Assembly (NCBI RefSeq): GCF_009295635.1
Contig: NZ_WHIW01000008.1
Span: 1-64,000, forward strand
Length of the DNA stretch: 64,000 nt
Reading direction: 5' to 3'
Origin: Alkalilimnicola sp. S0819
GTDB taxonomy: Bacteria; Pseudomonadota; Gammaproteobacteria; Nitrococcales; WHIW01
The notes beneath the pieces were generated by a model that saw nothing but the letters and a program-made list of their open reading frames with translations, ran no database searches and was not told the origin of the DNA. Made by a program: the position numbers and the translations under genes. Shown here in pieces: positions 50,632 to 63,400 of the stretch; within the stretch, counting starts at the first letter, position 1; every line of letters starts with the position of its first letter.

Positions 50632-51474
50632 TTAGCGCCGCTCTCCCTCTGTCGCCTTCAGCAACACCCAGTCCAGCGCCCGGGTGGAGAGCAGTCGACG
50701 CAGGGTGCCGAACAGTCGGGTGGGGAAGGTCACGTAATACCGGGCCTTCGGTCGCGGGTGCTCCACCGCATGGCATACCTTCCCGGCCACGGCGGAGGCG
50801 GGCAGGGTGAAGGCCCCGCCGCCCTCGGCGCGCAGACGCCGCTCCACCGCCCGGTAGGTTTCCGCATGGGCGCTGTGCTCGGGGTCTATATGGCGCTGAA
50901 AGGCAGCGTAGGCGTTATCCCGAAAGCGGCTCTCGATGGGGCCGGGTTCCACCAGCGCCACCGCGATACCGCTGCCCCGCAGTTCCAGGCGCAGGGTATC
51001 GGCCAGCCCCTCGAGGGCGAACTTGCTCGCCACGTAGGCGCCGCGATAGGGCAGGGCGGCCAGCCCCAGCACGGAGCTGATGTAGACAATGCGCCCGCTG
51101 CCCGCACGGCGCATCACGGGGATGAGCCGGTTGGTGAGTTCCTGGGTGCCGAACAGATTGGCTTCGAACTGCTCGCGCAGGGCGGCGCGGGAGAGATCCT
51201 CCACCGCCCCGGGCTGGCCGTAGGCCGCGTTGTTCACCAGCGCATCCAGCCGCCCGCCGCTGCGGGCGAGCAATGCGTCGGTGCAGGCGGCGATGGATTC
51301 GCTGCTGGCAAGCTCCAGGTGCAACGCGGTGTAGCCCGCCTCTCGCAGGCGCTGCAGGTCCGCCTCGCGCCGGGCCGTGACGTAGACCCGGTGGCCCCGC
51401 GCGCGGAGCATCCGGGCGCAGGCCAGGCCGATGCCGCTGGAGCAGCCGGTGACCAGTATGTGCTTGTTGCTCAA
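50632..51474 (-). CDS. Short-chain dehydrogenase/reductase (SDR family)
   Basis: A 280-residue classical SDR. The cofactor motif is LVTGCSSGIGLACARML, the NNAAYG motif is present, and the catalytic Ser (YISSVLG) and YxxxK (GAYVASKFALEGLA) are intact. A TTG start at 51474 (MSNKHILVT) follows a purine-rich site (ggaaagggg). The longer frame to 51576 would overlap the divergent FmdB gene and is rejected. The Arg-rich second half and length resemble YbbO-type oxidoreductases of unknown substrate. Confidence 0.82.
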   Translation of the reverse strand: MSNKHILVTGCSSGIGLACARMLRARGHRVYVTARREADLQRLREAGYTALHLELASSESIAACTDALLARSGGRLDALVNNAAYGQPGAVEDLSRAALREQFEANLFGTQELTNRLIPVMRRAGSGRIVYISSVLGLAALPYRGAYVASKFALEGLADTLRLELRGSGIAVALVEPGPIESRFRDNAYAAFQRHIDPEHSAHAETYRAVERRLRAEGGGAFTLPASAVAGKVCHAVEHPRPKARYYVTFPTRLFGTLRRLLSTRALDWVLLKATEGERR

Positions 51475-51568
51475 CAGTGCCCCTTTCCACCGCGAAGTGG
51501 CTAAACTACGCCGATTCTGGCGTCCAACAAGGCGGGTCGGTACCGCCGATTTGCATGAGGTAAGAACG

Positions 51569-51826
51569 ATGCCCATCTACGAGTATCAGTGCAATGACTG
51601 CGAACACGAGCTGGAAGCCTTGCAGGCGCTTAGCGAGGCGCCGCTGCTGGAGTGCCCGGCCTGCGGCAAGCCGGCCCTGTACAAGAAGGTCTCCGCCGCC
51701 GCCTTCCGTCTGAAGGGTGGCGGCTGGTACGAAACCGACTTCAAGACCGGCAACAAGCGCAACCTGGCCGGCGATGGGGCGAAGCCGGACACCAAGGCCG
51801 ACAAGAAGCCCGAAACCGCCTCGTGA
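51569..51826 (+). CDS. FmdB-family zinc ribbon protein
   Basis: An 85-residue protein. The N-terminal MPIYEYQCNDCEHELE and LLECPACGKPALYKKVSA form a zinc ribbon with two CxxC pairs. The FRLKGGGWYETDFKTGNKRN segment follows, and the tail is rich in Lys, Asp and Thr. The function is unknown; it is usually annotated as putative regulatory protein FmdB. It commonly precedes aspS, as here, separated by a 231-base gap with a palindromic repeat. ATG 51569 follows a ribosome binding site (gaggtaag). Confidence 0.9.
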   Translation: MPIYEYQCNDCEHELEALQALSEAPLLECPACGKPALYKKVSAAAFRLKGGGWYETDFKTGNKRNLAGDGAKPDTKADKKPETAS

Positions 51827-51860
51827 ATCAACCGCGGCCGTTCCTTCTAAACGGGTTTTG

Positions 51861-51958
51861 AACGCAGAGGCGCGGAGGACGCGGAGGCGCGCAGAGATTG
51901 TTGCCCTTTCAAAAAACACTCTGGGCAACTCTGCGTCCTCCGCGCCTCCGCGGTGCAA
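51861..51958. repeat. Long imperfect palindrome (CGCAGAGG-type) between fmdB and aspS
   Basis: The left arm aacgcagaggcgcggaggac and the right arm ending gtcctccgcgcctccgcggt are near reverse complements around a middle containing caaaaaacactctggg. It resembles the palindrome at 16198-16288 with C/G replacing A/T positions. Not coding. It could act as a terminator for fmdB. Confidence 0.75.
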
Positions 51959-52057
51959 TCACCCCACAGGCCGCGGGGCGTGAGCTTGCACCCCCCGCGA
52001 CCAGCTCTTACCATTCCTCGCCACCCTTCACCCGAATACAAACCAGAGCGAGCCATC

Positions 52058-53833
<1,776 letters not shown>

Positions 53834-53845
53834 GGAGACCGAGCA

Positions 53846-56632
53846 GTGCCGACTCGGCGCACGGCCCTGCTGTTGGCGGGGCTGGCGCTGTGGTTACTGA
53901 GCGGCTTGGCGCGGGCCGATGCCGTGGTGCGCGACGGCATCGCCGATCTGCGCCACTGGGACCCGCTGACGCAGCCGATACTGCCCCTGGACGGGGAGTG
54001 GCGGCTGCGCTGGGGCACGGCGGGGGCCGAGGCCCGGCCTTTCGTACTGCCGGGCACCTGGAACGGCCGTGTGTTGGTCGACGGTGAAGAGCTGCCGGCC
54101 TTCGGCCATGCCTGGTTGAGCCTGACCCTGCGCCTGCCCTCGGAGCGCCCGCCACTGGCGCTGCGCTTTCGTGACGTCAAGTCCGCCGCCCGTTTCTACC
54201 TCGATGGCCGGCTGCTGGCGAGCCGCGGACTGCCCGCGGCCTCGGCCGCCGGTGAGCAGCCACAGCTGCTTCCCACCCTGCTGAGCCTGCCCGCCGAGGG
54301 CACGGAGCTGGAGCTGGTGGTGGAGATCTCCAATCACTTTCACTTCGAAGGGGGCGTCGACGGCCGGGTGCTGATCGGCCGCCAGGAGGTACTGGCACAG
54401 CGCCTGGCGGCCCGCGAGCAAGCCAATGTGGCGGTGTTGGGCGCCACGGTCGCGCTGGGGCTTTACCTGGCCCTGCTGATCCGCAGTCGCCGGCAACCCT
54501 ACCCCGCGCTGTTGTTCATTGCCGTGCTGGCCATCAGCACCCTGCGCCTGCTGATGACCAGCGATCTGCTGGCGAACAGCGGGCTGAGTGCAGCCACGGC
54601 CCTGCGCCTGGAATACCTGCCGCTGTTCCTGATGCCGGCCTTCTATGCCTGGTTGTTGCGTGCGCTGTTCCCGGACGAGGTGGCGCTTGGCGTGTGCCGC
54701 CTGCTCAGTCTGGGCGCGCTGGCCGGCAGCCTGGCGGTGGTGTTGCTGCCGGTGGCCGAGTTCACCGCGCTGCGCGACCCGGGGGCAGCCATGCTGGTGC
54801 TGGCGTTGCTGTATCTGTTCCTCCGCCTGGCCCTGGCGGTGCGGGCCCGGCGCCGGGGGGCGGGTACCATCGCGGTGGGTGCGGTACTGCTATTGCTGGC
54901 GGTGGGCAATGATGCCCTGCGCTATGCGCACGTCTTCAACAGCATTGACCTGGCTTCCCTGGGGGTGCTGGCCTTCCTGTTCACCCACGGTCTGGCCTTG
55001 GGCCATCGTGCCCTGGACAGTCTGATGGAGAACGCGGCGCTGTCCGAGCGGTTGGCGGCGCTCAACCGTGACCTGGAATCTCAGGTAGAGCGGCGCACCC
55101 GGGATCTGGCCGAGCGCGGCGAGGCCCTGCGCCAGGCGCGTCAGGCCGCCGAGGCCGAGGCCCGCCAGAAGTCCCGCTTCCTCGCCACCCTGGGTCATGA
55201 GTTGCGCACGCCCTTGAACGGCATCCTTGGCAATCTCGAACTGCTGCAGCGTGACCTGCCTGCTGCTGCCGCCGGTCAGCGCATAGAGCGCCTGCGGGAG
55301 GCGGGCAGCTCCCTGCTGCAGGTGCTGGAAGGCGTGCTGGAAATGGCTCAGGCCGAGGCCGGGCGTTTCAGCGCACCGGTGCGGGATTTCGAGCCTAGGC
55401 AGCTATTGCGCGGCGTCACCGCGCTGCTTGAACCGCTGGCCCGGGATCAGGGGCTGACGATCCAGGCTACGGTTGACGACACAGTGCCCCAGCGCCTGTC
55501 CGGCCCCGCCGGCGTGCTGCGCCAGATTCTGGTCAATCTGCTGAGCAATGCCATCAAGTTCACCGAGCAGGGCGGAGTGCGCATCGCGCTGTACCCGGAG
55601 GGGGCGCAAGGCTATTGCCTGGAAGTCAGCGACAGCGGCCGGGGCATGAGCGCGGCCGAACGGGACCGGGTGTTCGAGGAGTTCTACCGCGCGCCCCAGG
55701 CCAACGGCCCGGGTGCGGGCGTGGGGCTGTTCATCGTCGCCCGGCTGGCGGCGGCCATCGGTGCGCGCATCGAACTGGATACGGCACCGGGTCGAGGCTC
55801 CCGGTTTCGTGTGCACTGCCGCCTGCAAGGAGCGCAGGCACCGGCTTCGCTGCCGGCGCCGAATCGGGCAGGCCCCTGGCGCCTGTTGCTGGTGGAAGAT
55901 GTCGCGGCCAACCGGGAGATGGCCCGGGAACTGCTGAGCCTGGAGGGACATCAGGTCGATGCGGTGGCGGATGGCGAGTCGGCGGTGGCGGCGGTGGCCG
56001 GTACTCGCTACGATGCGGTGTTGATGGACTTGCGGCTGGAGGGCATGGATGGCTGCGAGGCCACCCGCCGTATCCGCGCCCTGGCGGACACGGCGGCGGC
56101 CAATACCCCGGTGGTGGCGCTGACCGCCGATGCCGTCCGGTTGGATCGGGCCTTCTGCCGCCGCCACGGTCTGGATGCGGTGGTTGGCAAGCCGCTTGAG
56201 CTGTCGGCGCTGTACGCGGCGCTGGCCACCTTGTGCGAGGTGGAGCCGCCGCCGTCGGTAGCGCCGGTGGATGGTGGCCGGCTGGAGGAGTTGGCCGCCG
56301 AGTTGGGACCGGCCCGCGTGGCGACCTTGTTGGGCGAACTCGATGAAACCTGCGCCGACCAGCAACGGCGCCTGGGCGAACTGGGCGCGCAGGGCGATGG
56401 CGCCGAACTGGCGGCGATTGCCCATCGGCTGAGCGGGGCGGCGGCCAATTTCGGTTTCACCGAACTGGCCGCCGCGGCCCGGCGGCTGCGCACGGCGATG
56501 TTGGCCGAGCGCCCGCAGGCCGTGGCCGAATTGCAGGCGACGCTGGACGTGACCCGGGTGCGGCTGGAGACGTGGCGCCGGCGTTATGCCGGACCTGGCG
56601 CGGGTCTGGAGCAAGAACAAGGGAAGACATGA
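53846..56632 (+). CDS. Hybrid sensor histidine kinase with 7TMR-DISM sensor
   Basis: A 928-residue protein with a GTG start (ribosome binding site agggaga). After the signal peptide, residues ~25-190 form a beta-rich periplasmic 7TMR-DISMED2-like domain (LDGEWRLRWG, FRDVKSAARFYLDG). Seven membrane segments follow to ~390, then a coiled coil. HisKA has GHELRTPLNG (His451), then HATPase_c with NLLSNAIKFTEQ and DSGRGMS. A receiver domain has LLVEDVAANREMA and Asp728 (VLMDLRLEGMDG). A C-terminal HPt domain carries His860 in AIAHRLSGAAANFGF. This is a complete phosphorelay in one chain. Its partner regulator overlaps by 4 bases and a giant adhesin gene follows. Ligand unknown. Confidence 0.9.
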   Translation: MPTRRTALLLAGLALWLLSGLARADAVVRDGIADLRHWDPLTQPILPLDGEWRLRWGTAGAEARPFVLPGTWNGRVLVDGEELPAFGHAWLSLTLRLPSERPPLALRFRDVKSAARFYLDGRLLASRGLPAASAAGEQPQLLPTLLSLPAEGTELELVVEISNHFHFEGGVDGRVLIGRQEVLAQRLAAREQANVAVLGATVALGLYLALLIRSRRQPYPALLFIAVLAISTLRLLMTSDLLANSGLSAATALRLEYLPLFLMPAFYAWLLRALFPDEVALGVCRLLSLGALAGSLAVVLLPVAEFTALRDPGAAMLVLALLYLFLRLALAVRARRRGAGTIAVGAVLLLLAVGNDALRYAHVFNSIDLASLGVLAFLFTHGLALGHRALDSLMENAALSERLAALNRDLESQVERRTRDLAERGEALRQARQAAEAEARQKSRFLATLGHELRTPLNGILGNLELLQRDLPAAAAGQRIERLREAGSSLLQVLEGVLEMAQAEAGRFSAPVRDFEPRQLLRGVTALLEPLARDQGLTIQATVDDTVPQRLSGPAGVLRQILVNLLSNAIKFTEQGGVRIALYPEGAQGYCLEVSDSGRGMSAAERDRVFEEFYRAPQANGPGAGVGLFIVARLAAAIGARIELDTAPGRGSRFRVHCRLQGAQAPASLPAPNRAGPWRLLLVEDVAANREMARELLSLEGHQVDAVADGESAVAAVAGTRYDAVLMDLRLEGMDGCEATRRIRALADTAAANTPVVALTADAVRLDRAFCRRHGLDAVVGKPLELSALYAALATLCEVEPPPSVAPVDGGRLEELAAELGPARVATLLGELDETCADQQRRLGELGAQGDGAELAAIAHRLSGAAANFGFTELAAAARRLRTAMLAERPQAVAELQATLDVTRVRLETWRRRYAGPGAGLEQEQGKT

Positions 56633-57330
56633 ACCTTCAGCGTGCGGACATGCCCATCGTCGTGGTGGAAGACTCCCCCGAGACCCGCCATCTGCTGGTG
56701 GAGTACCTGCGTCAGCAGGGCTATCGGGTGCATGAGGCCGCCGATGGCGCCGCCTTCCGCGAACTGCTGCGCAGCCTCACCCCAGTGCTGGTCATTCTCG
56801 ACATCGAACTGCCCGACACCGACGGCCTGACCCTGGCCCGGGAGGCCCATCGCCACGGCGAGCCTGGGATCATCTTCGTCACCGTGCGGGACAACGACTT
56901 CGACCGGGTGGCGGCGTTGGAGCTGGGCGGTGATGACTACATCACCAAGCCGGTCAACCTGCGGGAGCTGCTGGCACGGGTGCGCAGTGTGCTGCGCCGG
57001 CGCCAGGCCGGTGCCGCGGCCGTCACAACCAGCTATCAGTTTCACGGTTACCGGCTGGATCTGGTGCGTCGGGAGCTGAGCCTGGCCGATGGCGAGCGGG
57101 TGCCGTTGACCGCCGGTGAGTTCGGTGTGCTGGCGGTACTGGCCGCGCACCGGGGGCAGCCGGTGGAGCGCGGCTATCTGCTGGAGGCCGTCACCAGCCG
57201 TGACCCGCTGGAGGTCAGCGAGCGCACTGTCGACACCCTGGTGCGCCGCCTGCGCTGCAAGCTGGAGACCGACCCCCGCCACCCCCGGCTGGTGCTCACC
57301 GTGCCCGGCGTGGGATATCGCCTGGCCTGA
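56629..57330 (+). CDS. OmpR/PhoB-type response regulator
   Basis: A 233-residue protein. The receiver domain has IVVVEDSPETRHLLVEYL, phospho-acceptor Asp58 (VILDIELPDTDG) and Lys in YITKPVNLREL. The C-terminal winged helix has VPLTAGEFGVLAVLAAHRGQ and VDTLVRRLRCKLE. ATG 56629 overlaps the kinase TGA. It is the likely output of the upstream kinase's phosphorelay and the nearest plausible regulator of the adhesin gene 128 bases downstream; that link is inference. Confidence 0.9.
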   Translation: MNLQRADMPIVVVEDSPETRHLLVEYLRQQGYRVHEAADGAAFRELLRSLTPVLVILDIELPDTDGLTLAREAHRHGEPGIIFVTVRDNDFDRVAALELGGDDYITKPVNLRELLARVRSVLRRRQAGAAAVTTSYQFHGYRLDLVRRELSLADGERVPLTAGEFGVLAVLAAHRGQPVERGYLLEAVTSRDPLEVSERTVDTLVRRLRCKLETDPRHPRLVLTVPGVGYRLA

Positions 57331-57458
57331 GCCCTGTCAACAGCCGTTGACATGAAGTGAACCCCCGTCTCTTGTCGCCCACTGGCGACGGGCCCAGTAT
57401 TGCAGCGCAATCATAATACCGGGTGGGGCGGCGTTGGCCGCCGGCGAGGGAAGTCAGC

Positions 57459-60400
57459 GTGTCGAAAGCAAAGTCCAGGTCTCGTGCGGCTTGCCGCGCC
57501 GGCCGTCGCGCCGGCAGCCTGCCCGCCGTCCACCCCCTGCGTCTGGCCATGCTGGCTTCGCTGGGAGTGGCGCCACAGCTGCTCGCCGCCAACAACATCG
57601 TCACCGACGGCCGCACCCAGACCGTGCTGGATGTCGCCGGCTCCGTTACCGACATCCGCACCACCACGACCTCCGGGGCCAACGCCTTCAACTCCTTCCG
57701 CCACTTCGAGGTGGATGCCGGCCAGCGGGTCAATCTGCACGTGCCCGGCGGGGCGCAGAACCTGATCAATCTGGTGCGCGACTCCCGGGTTCTGATCAAT
57801 GGCGAACTCTACGGCCTGCAGGCCGGCAGCATCGGCGGCAATATCGTCTTCGCCGACCCCCACGGTTTCGTGGTCGGCGCCGCCGGCGTGGTCAACGTCG
57901 GCAGTCTGCTGGTCGCCACGCCCACCAGCGGCTTTCTGGACCGGCTGGTGGATGCCGGCGGCGCCATCGACGATGCCGCGGCGGCGCAGCTTTTGCGCGG
58001 CGCGGCGCCGCAGTCCGCCAGCGGGGTGATCACCCTGGGCGGGCAGGTCAATGCCCGCGATACGGTGGTGATCCAGGGGCAGACCGTCAGCGTGCCCGGA
58101 CAGATCGCGGTGGACGTCGCCGACCCGGCCGCCGCCGCCTTCGAGCTCAGCGTCAACACCGCCGGACTGGAGGCGGGCAGCACCCTGCAAGTGCGCGATG
58201 GCGATGTGGTCATCGTCGGCCGCGGGTCGGTGGATATCGCCGGCGACATCACCGCCGGCGGCACCGGGGCGAACGACAACGGCGGTGGTATCACCGTGCT
58301 GGCCAGCGAAGCGATCGATGTGGCCGGTGGTGCCAGCGTGCGCAGCCTCGCCGGCAGTGGTGGGGCGCGGGGCGACGTGACCCTGCACGCGGCCAATGCC
58401 GCCACCGTGGAATCGGGCACCGCCGAGGCCGATGCCCGCGTCAGCATCGCCGGTACCGTCGAAGGCCATAACGTCACGGTACGCGCCGATACCCGGGTCG
58501 CCACCCGCTTCGACGACGGTCTGGCCGCCATGGTGGTCGAGCAGATCGGCAGCCGGGTAGCCGGTGCCGACGGCTTCGAAATGGGTATCGTCGAGGCCCG
58601 GGGTGATGCCACGGTCAATATCGCCGCCACCGCGGTGCTGGACGCCGCGGCGGATCTGAACCTGCGGGCCGAGGCCGAACGCCTGGCCGCCACGCCCGCC
58701 ATCCGCGCCGCCGGAACTCCCATCGGCCAGCCCCAGCCGCTGGTGGTGGCCGCCGTCTACGGTGGCCTGGAGGGCGACACCAAGGTAGAGATCGCCGGCG
58801 GCGCGACGCTGGAGGCCGGCCAGGATCTGAACGTGGAGGCGGTGAGCGACAATACCGTCGCCATCGAGGCGGTGAGCAGCACCGCCGACAAGTCCTCCTA
58901 CTTCGCCGCCACCCTCGCCCTGGGCCAGGCCCAGGTGAACACCAGCGCCACCGTCGCGGCAGGTGCCAGCCTGCGCGCCGGCGATCTGAACATCGCTGCC
59001 CGCAATGACAACAGCTTCAGCGTCAAGGCCAGCGCCAAGGCCAAGGGCGAAGGCCAGGCCGGGATGTCGGCGGCGATCGCCGATTTCGCCACCGATGCCA
59101 GCGCCACCCTGGCCGCTGACCTGCCCGCCGGGCAGGTGCGCGGTGATGTGATTGTGCAGGCGGAATCGATCACCCGCGAGAATCTGGTCAAATCCGGCGC
59201 CAGCACCGGCTCCGGCTTCGCCGACCGCACCATCGGCACTATCGGCAAGGGCGCCACCGGCGCCGGCACCAAGGCCGTGGGCTTCATCAAGAGCAAGCTT
59301 GGCAAGAGTCAGCAGAGCGCGGACACGGCCTCCAAGAGCGCGCCGAGCGACCCGGCGGGCAGCAAGGTGAAGCTCAGCTCCGCGGTGGCGCTGAGTACCC
59401 AGCAGCACGACGCCACGGCGCGGATTGCCAGCGGCAGCAGGATCGACGCCGGCCAGGACCTGGTGATCGCCGCCCGGGTGCATGATGCCGGCATACGCAA
59501 CATCGCCACCAGCGGCATCTCCACCCAGGCCAAGGACAAGGACGACGCCCTGGTCACCGGCAGTGCCGCGATCGCGATCGGCCTGTATGGTCACCAGGCT
59601 CGGGCGCTGGTCGGCGATGATGCCGAGCTGGCGGCCGAGCGCATCGGCATCGCCGCCCACACCGAACTGCCGGTCACCATCGATTGGCATCGTTGGGAAG
59701 GCTTTTCCAGCATTTCCAGCAAGCTGAGCCTCACCGCCGGCGTGCCCGAGCAGGTGCTCAGCAGCTATGCCAGCGCGGCCGGCAAGAGCAAAACGCTGGG
59801 TTTCGCCGGCGCCCTGAGCTATTTCCAGACCGACAACCACAGCCTCGCCTGGGTCGGTGATAATGTCCGGCTCAGCGGCCGCGCCAGTGCCGGCGCCGCG
59901 CCGCGGGAAACCATCCTGGGCAGCGGCGCCACGCTGAGCTGGGACGAGGTGGTGGCGGTGCAGGCCCGCACCCTCACCCAGAGCATCAATGTCGCCGGCA
60001 ACATCGGCCTGGGCTTCGCCGTCGGGGGCAGCGGCAAGGCGGTCAACGTCGGCGGTGCCTTCAACTGGGTGAATTACGACAACAGCGCCCGGGCCGGTAT
60101 TGCGGGTGGCGCCAGCGTCACCGCCAGCGGTCTGGCGGTGACGGCGGAGGGCGAGGACTACATCGTCGCCGTCAGCCCCACCAGCGGCAGCGGCGGCAGC
60201 ATCGCCGGCAACGGCATCGCCGCCTATACCGGCATCGATGCCGCCACCCAGGCCTCCATCAGCCACGATGCCGAGATCGACGCCGCCCGGGTCAGTCTGG
60301 ACGCCGCCCAGGCCTTCAATGTCTGGAGCATCAGCGGGGCGGTGGCCCAGGCCGAGGCCGCCGGGGTGGGCCTGGCCGCGGCCATCAACGACATCCGCGC

Positions 60401-63400
60401 CGATACCCGCGCCTACATCGGCGACAACCGGGAGCTGGCCGAGGGCGAGACGCCCAAGAGTTCGGGCAGCGGCGAGATCCGCACCGATAAGGTGAGCCTG
60501 CGCGCCACCAGCGACGGTGCGGTGGCGGCGATGAGTGTCGCCGCCGCCATGGCCAAGTCCGCCGACCCGGACGCCAGCCCCGGCTTCGTCGACCGTCAGA
60601 AGAGCAAGCTCGGCAACAAGGTGAAGGGCCTGCGCGACGGCGCCGCCAACAAGCTCGACAAGATGCCGCTGCTGAACAAGATCAGCGGCAAGGTCCGCAG
60701 CACCCAAAAGGCCCCGCCCGCTGGCTCGGCGACGCCGACCCAGCCCAAGTTCGGCCTGGCCGTCTCCGGGGCCGCCAGCGCCAACATCGCCGCCCTGGTC
60801 ACCGAGGCCTATCTGCAGGGCGCGAACGTGGTCAAGCGCAGCGCCGAACCGGGCGCTCGGGCGGATGTCACCGTGCGTGCCATCAGCGACACGGATTTCC
60901 TGGCGGTCGCCGGCGGCGCCGCCCTGGCCAAGGCCAACAACCCCAGCAGCAAGTTCAGCGCCGCCGCCGCCGGCAGCGTGGCCTTCAACCTGCAGAACAA
61001 CCGCACCCATGCCGCGGTGCGCGACAGCGCCATCAGCGGCGCCGGCGACACCACCATCCAGGCCCTGGCCGCCGGCGATGCTGTGACCATCGGCGCCGGC
61101 CTGGCGGTCAACGCGTCCTCCGACCAGGACAAGGCCGCCACCATGGCCGGCTCCGCCTCGCTCACCTGGCTGGAGAACGATACCCGCGCCGAGTTGGTCG
61201 ACAGTACCGTCACCGGTCTGGCCGGCGGCGCCGAGCACCTGCAGTTGCACGCCTATGATCGAACCCGCCTGATCAACGGCGGCGGCGCGCTGAACGGCGG
61301 CGGCAAGGCCGGCGTGGGCACCGCCATCAGCTTCGCCCACATCGGCAACAGCACCCAGGCCCTGATTGATGGTGGCAGCGTCAGCGAGATGGACACGGTC
61401 GATGTCGGCGCCCTCAGCGCGGCGCGGATCATCGCCGGCGCCGCCATGGGCTCGATCACCAAGGAAGGCTCGACCCTCTCCGGCGCCTTCGTGCTCAACG
61501 ACATCGCCAACACCGTGCGCGCCGGCATCGGCGGCGGGGCCAGTGTCAGTGCTGATGGCGAGGTGGCGGTGATCGCCAGCGGTGCCGGCACCGACGGCAA
61601 TCTGGAAGCGCTGCTGGGCGCGCGCCGGGACAACGGTGAGTTCAGTCTCGCCCGCCCGTCGGCGGAACCGGCCGAGGACGGTCAGACCATCGACGATGCC
61701 CGCTGGGGCGAGGACCGGGGCGGCGCCGCCGTCATCGCCGTGGCCGGGCAGTTGCAGGGCGGCCAGAACAACGTCGGCCTGTCCTTCGTCGGCAACGATA
61801 TCCGCAACGTCTACGAAGCCTATATCGACGACGCGCTGGTTGCCGCCGGTGGCACGCTGCGGGTGCGCGCCGCCGATCGCAGCCAGCTCATCGCCCTGGC
61901 CGCCGGGGTGGGTGGCGCCGGGGGCAAGTTCGCCGGCCTGGGGTCCATCGTCGGCAACCTCACGGTGAACCAGGTGGAGGCGCGCATTGGCAGCCGCGCC
62001 GCGACCCCGGCCGTTATCACGGTGAGCGCCACCGGCATTGAACTCAGCGCCGCCAACGGCGCCGAGATCTGGTCCGGCGCCGGTAGCGTCGCCGGCTCCA
62101 AGGGCAGCAGCGCCGCGGTGGCCGCCGCCTACAACCAGACCACCAACAGCACCACCGCCGAGGCGATCAACGCCACGGTGGATGCCGGCAGCGGCGCGCT
62201 GACGGTGGACGCACTCAGCGAGTCCAGCATCCGCGCCATCGCCGCCTCCATTGCCGGCGGCAAGACCGCCGCCATCAGCGGCTCGCTGACCTTCAACCTG
62301 ATCACCGACACCGCCCGGGCGCTGCTCAGCGCCAGCACGGTGAGCGCCGACAGCCTGCTGTTGCGCGGCCGTGATCGGGACGACGAGCAGGGCAGCCGTT
62401 CGCGCATCTGGTCATTGGCGGGGAATGTCGCCGGCGCCGGCAAGGCGGCCATCGGCGGTGCCTTCTCGGTCAACACCGTGGCCAATACCGTCCAGGCCGA
62501 GGCCAGTGGCGGCAGTATCACCCTGCGTGAGGCGGCGGCGGTGGACGCGGACAGCGGCGCGCAGATTCTCTCCATCGCCGTGGGTGGCGGGGGCGCCGGC
62601 ACGGTAGCCGCCGGGCTGTCCAGCGCGGTGAACACCATCAGCAATACGGTGAGCGCCAGACTGGAGAACCTGAGCCTCACGGATGCCGCGCTGGACACCG
62701 GCAGCCTGCGGGTGCGCGCCCGGGACCGGCTGGCCGATGGCGGCAACGGCTCCGAGATCTGGTCGCTGGCGGGCAATGTCGCCGGCGCCGGCAAGGCCGC
62801 GCTGGGTCTGGCGGCGGCGGTAAACACCATCGTCAACTCGCTGACCGCGGAAGTGATCGACAGCGCTATCGATATCGGCGGCCGTGCCACGGTGGACGCC
62901 GACTCGGCCGCCGCGATCAAGTCGGCGGCGGTAGCCGGCGGCGGCGCCGGTGCCGCCGCGGTGCAGGGTTCGGCCACCACCAACAACATCGTCAACACCG
63001 TGCGCGCCAAGCTTGCCGGCGGCTCGCTCCAGGCCGCCAGCCTTCGCGTCGGCGCCGGCGAGCGCGACGACGTCAGCGGCTCGCGTACGTCGATCATGTC
63101 CCTGGCCGGCGCGGTCAACGGCGCGGGAACCGCCGCCATCGGCGCCGCCGTGGCCGAGGCCGCGGTGATCTCCAGCATCGACGCCCTGGTCAGCGGCACT
63201 GCCCTGACCGTGAGCGGCGCCACCGAGATCGGCGCCGACATGGGCGCGGATATCTACACCGCCGGGGTCAGTGGCGGCGGCGCGGGCAGTGTCGCCGCCG
63301 GCGCCTCGGTGGTGGTCAACACCATCACCAGCAGCGCCAGCGCCAGGCTGGAGAACGCCACCCTCCATGATGGCGCCGGCAACACCGGCAGCCTCGACGT

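Noticed and set aside
57411..61340. Minus-strand open frame of 1309 codons
   Set aside because: It lies antisense to the adhesin frame and is low-complexity Gly/Ala/His; the plus frame has a signal peptide and TPS domain. High GC makes long antisense frames.
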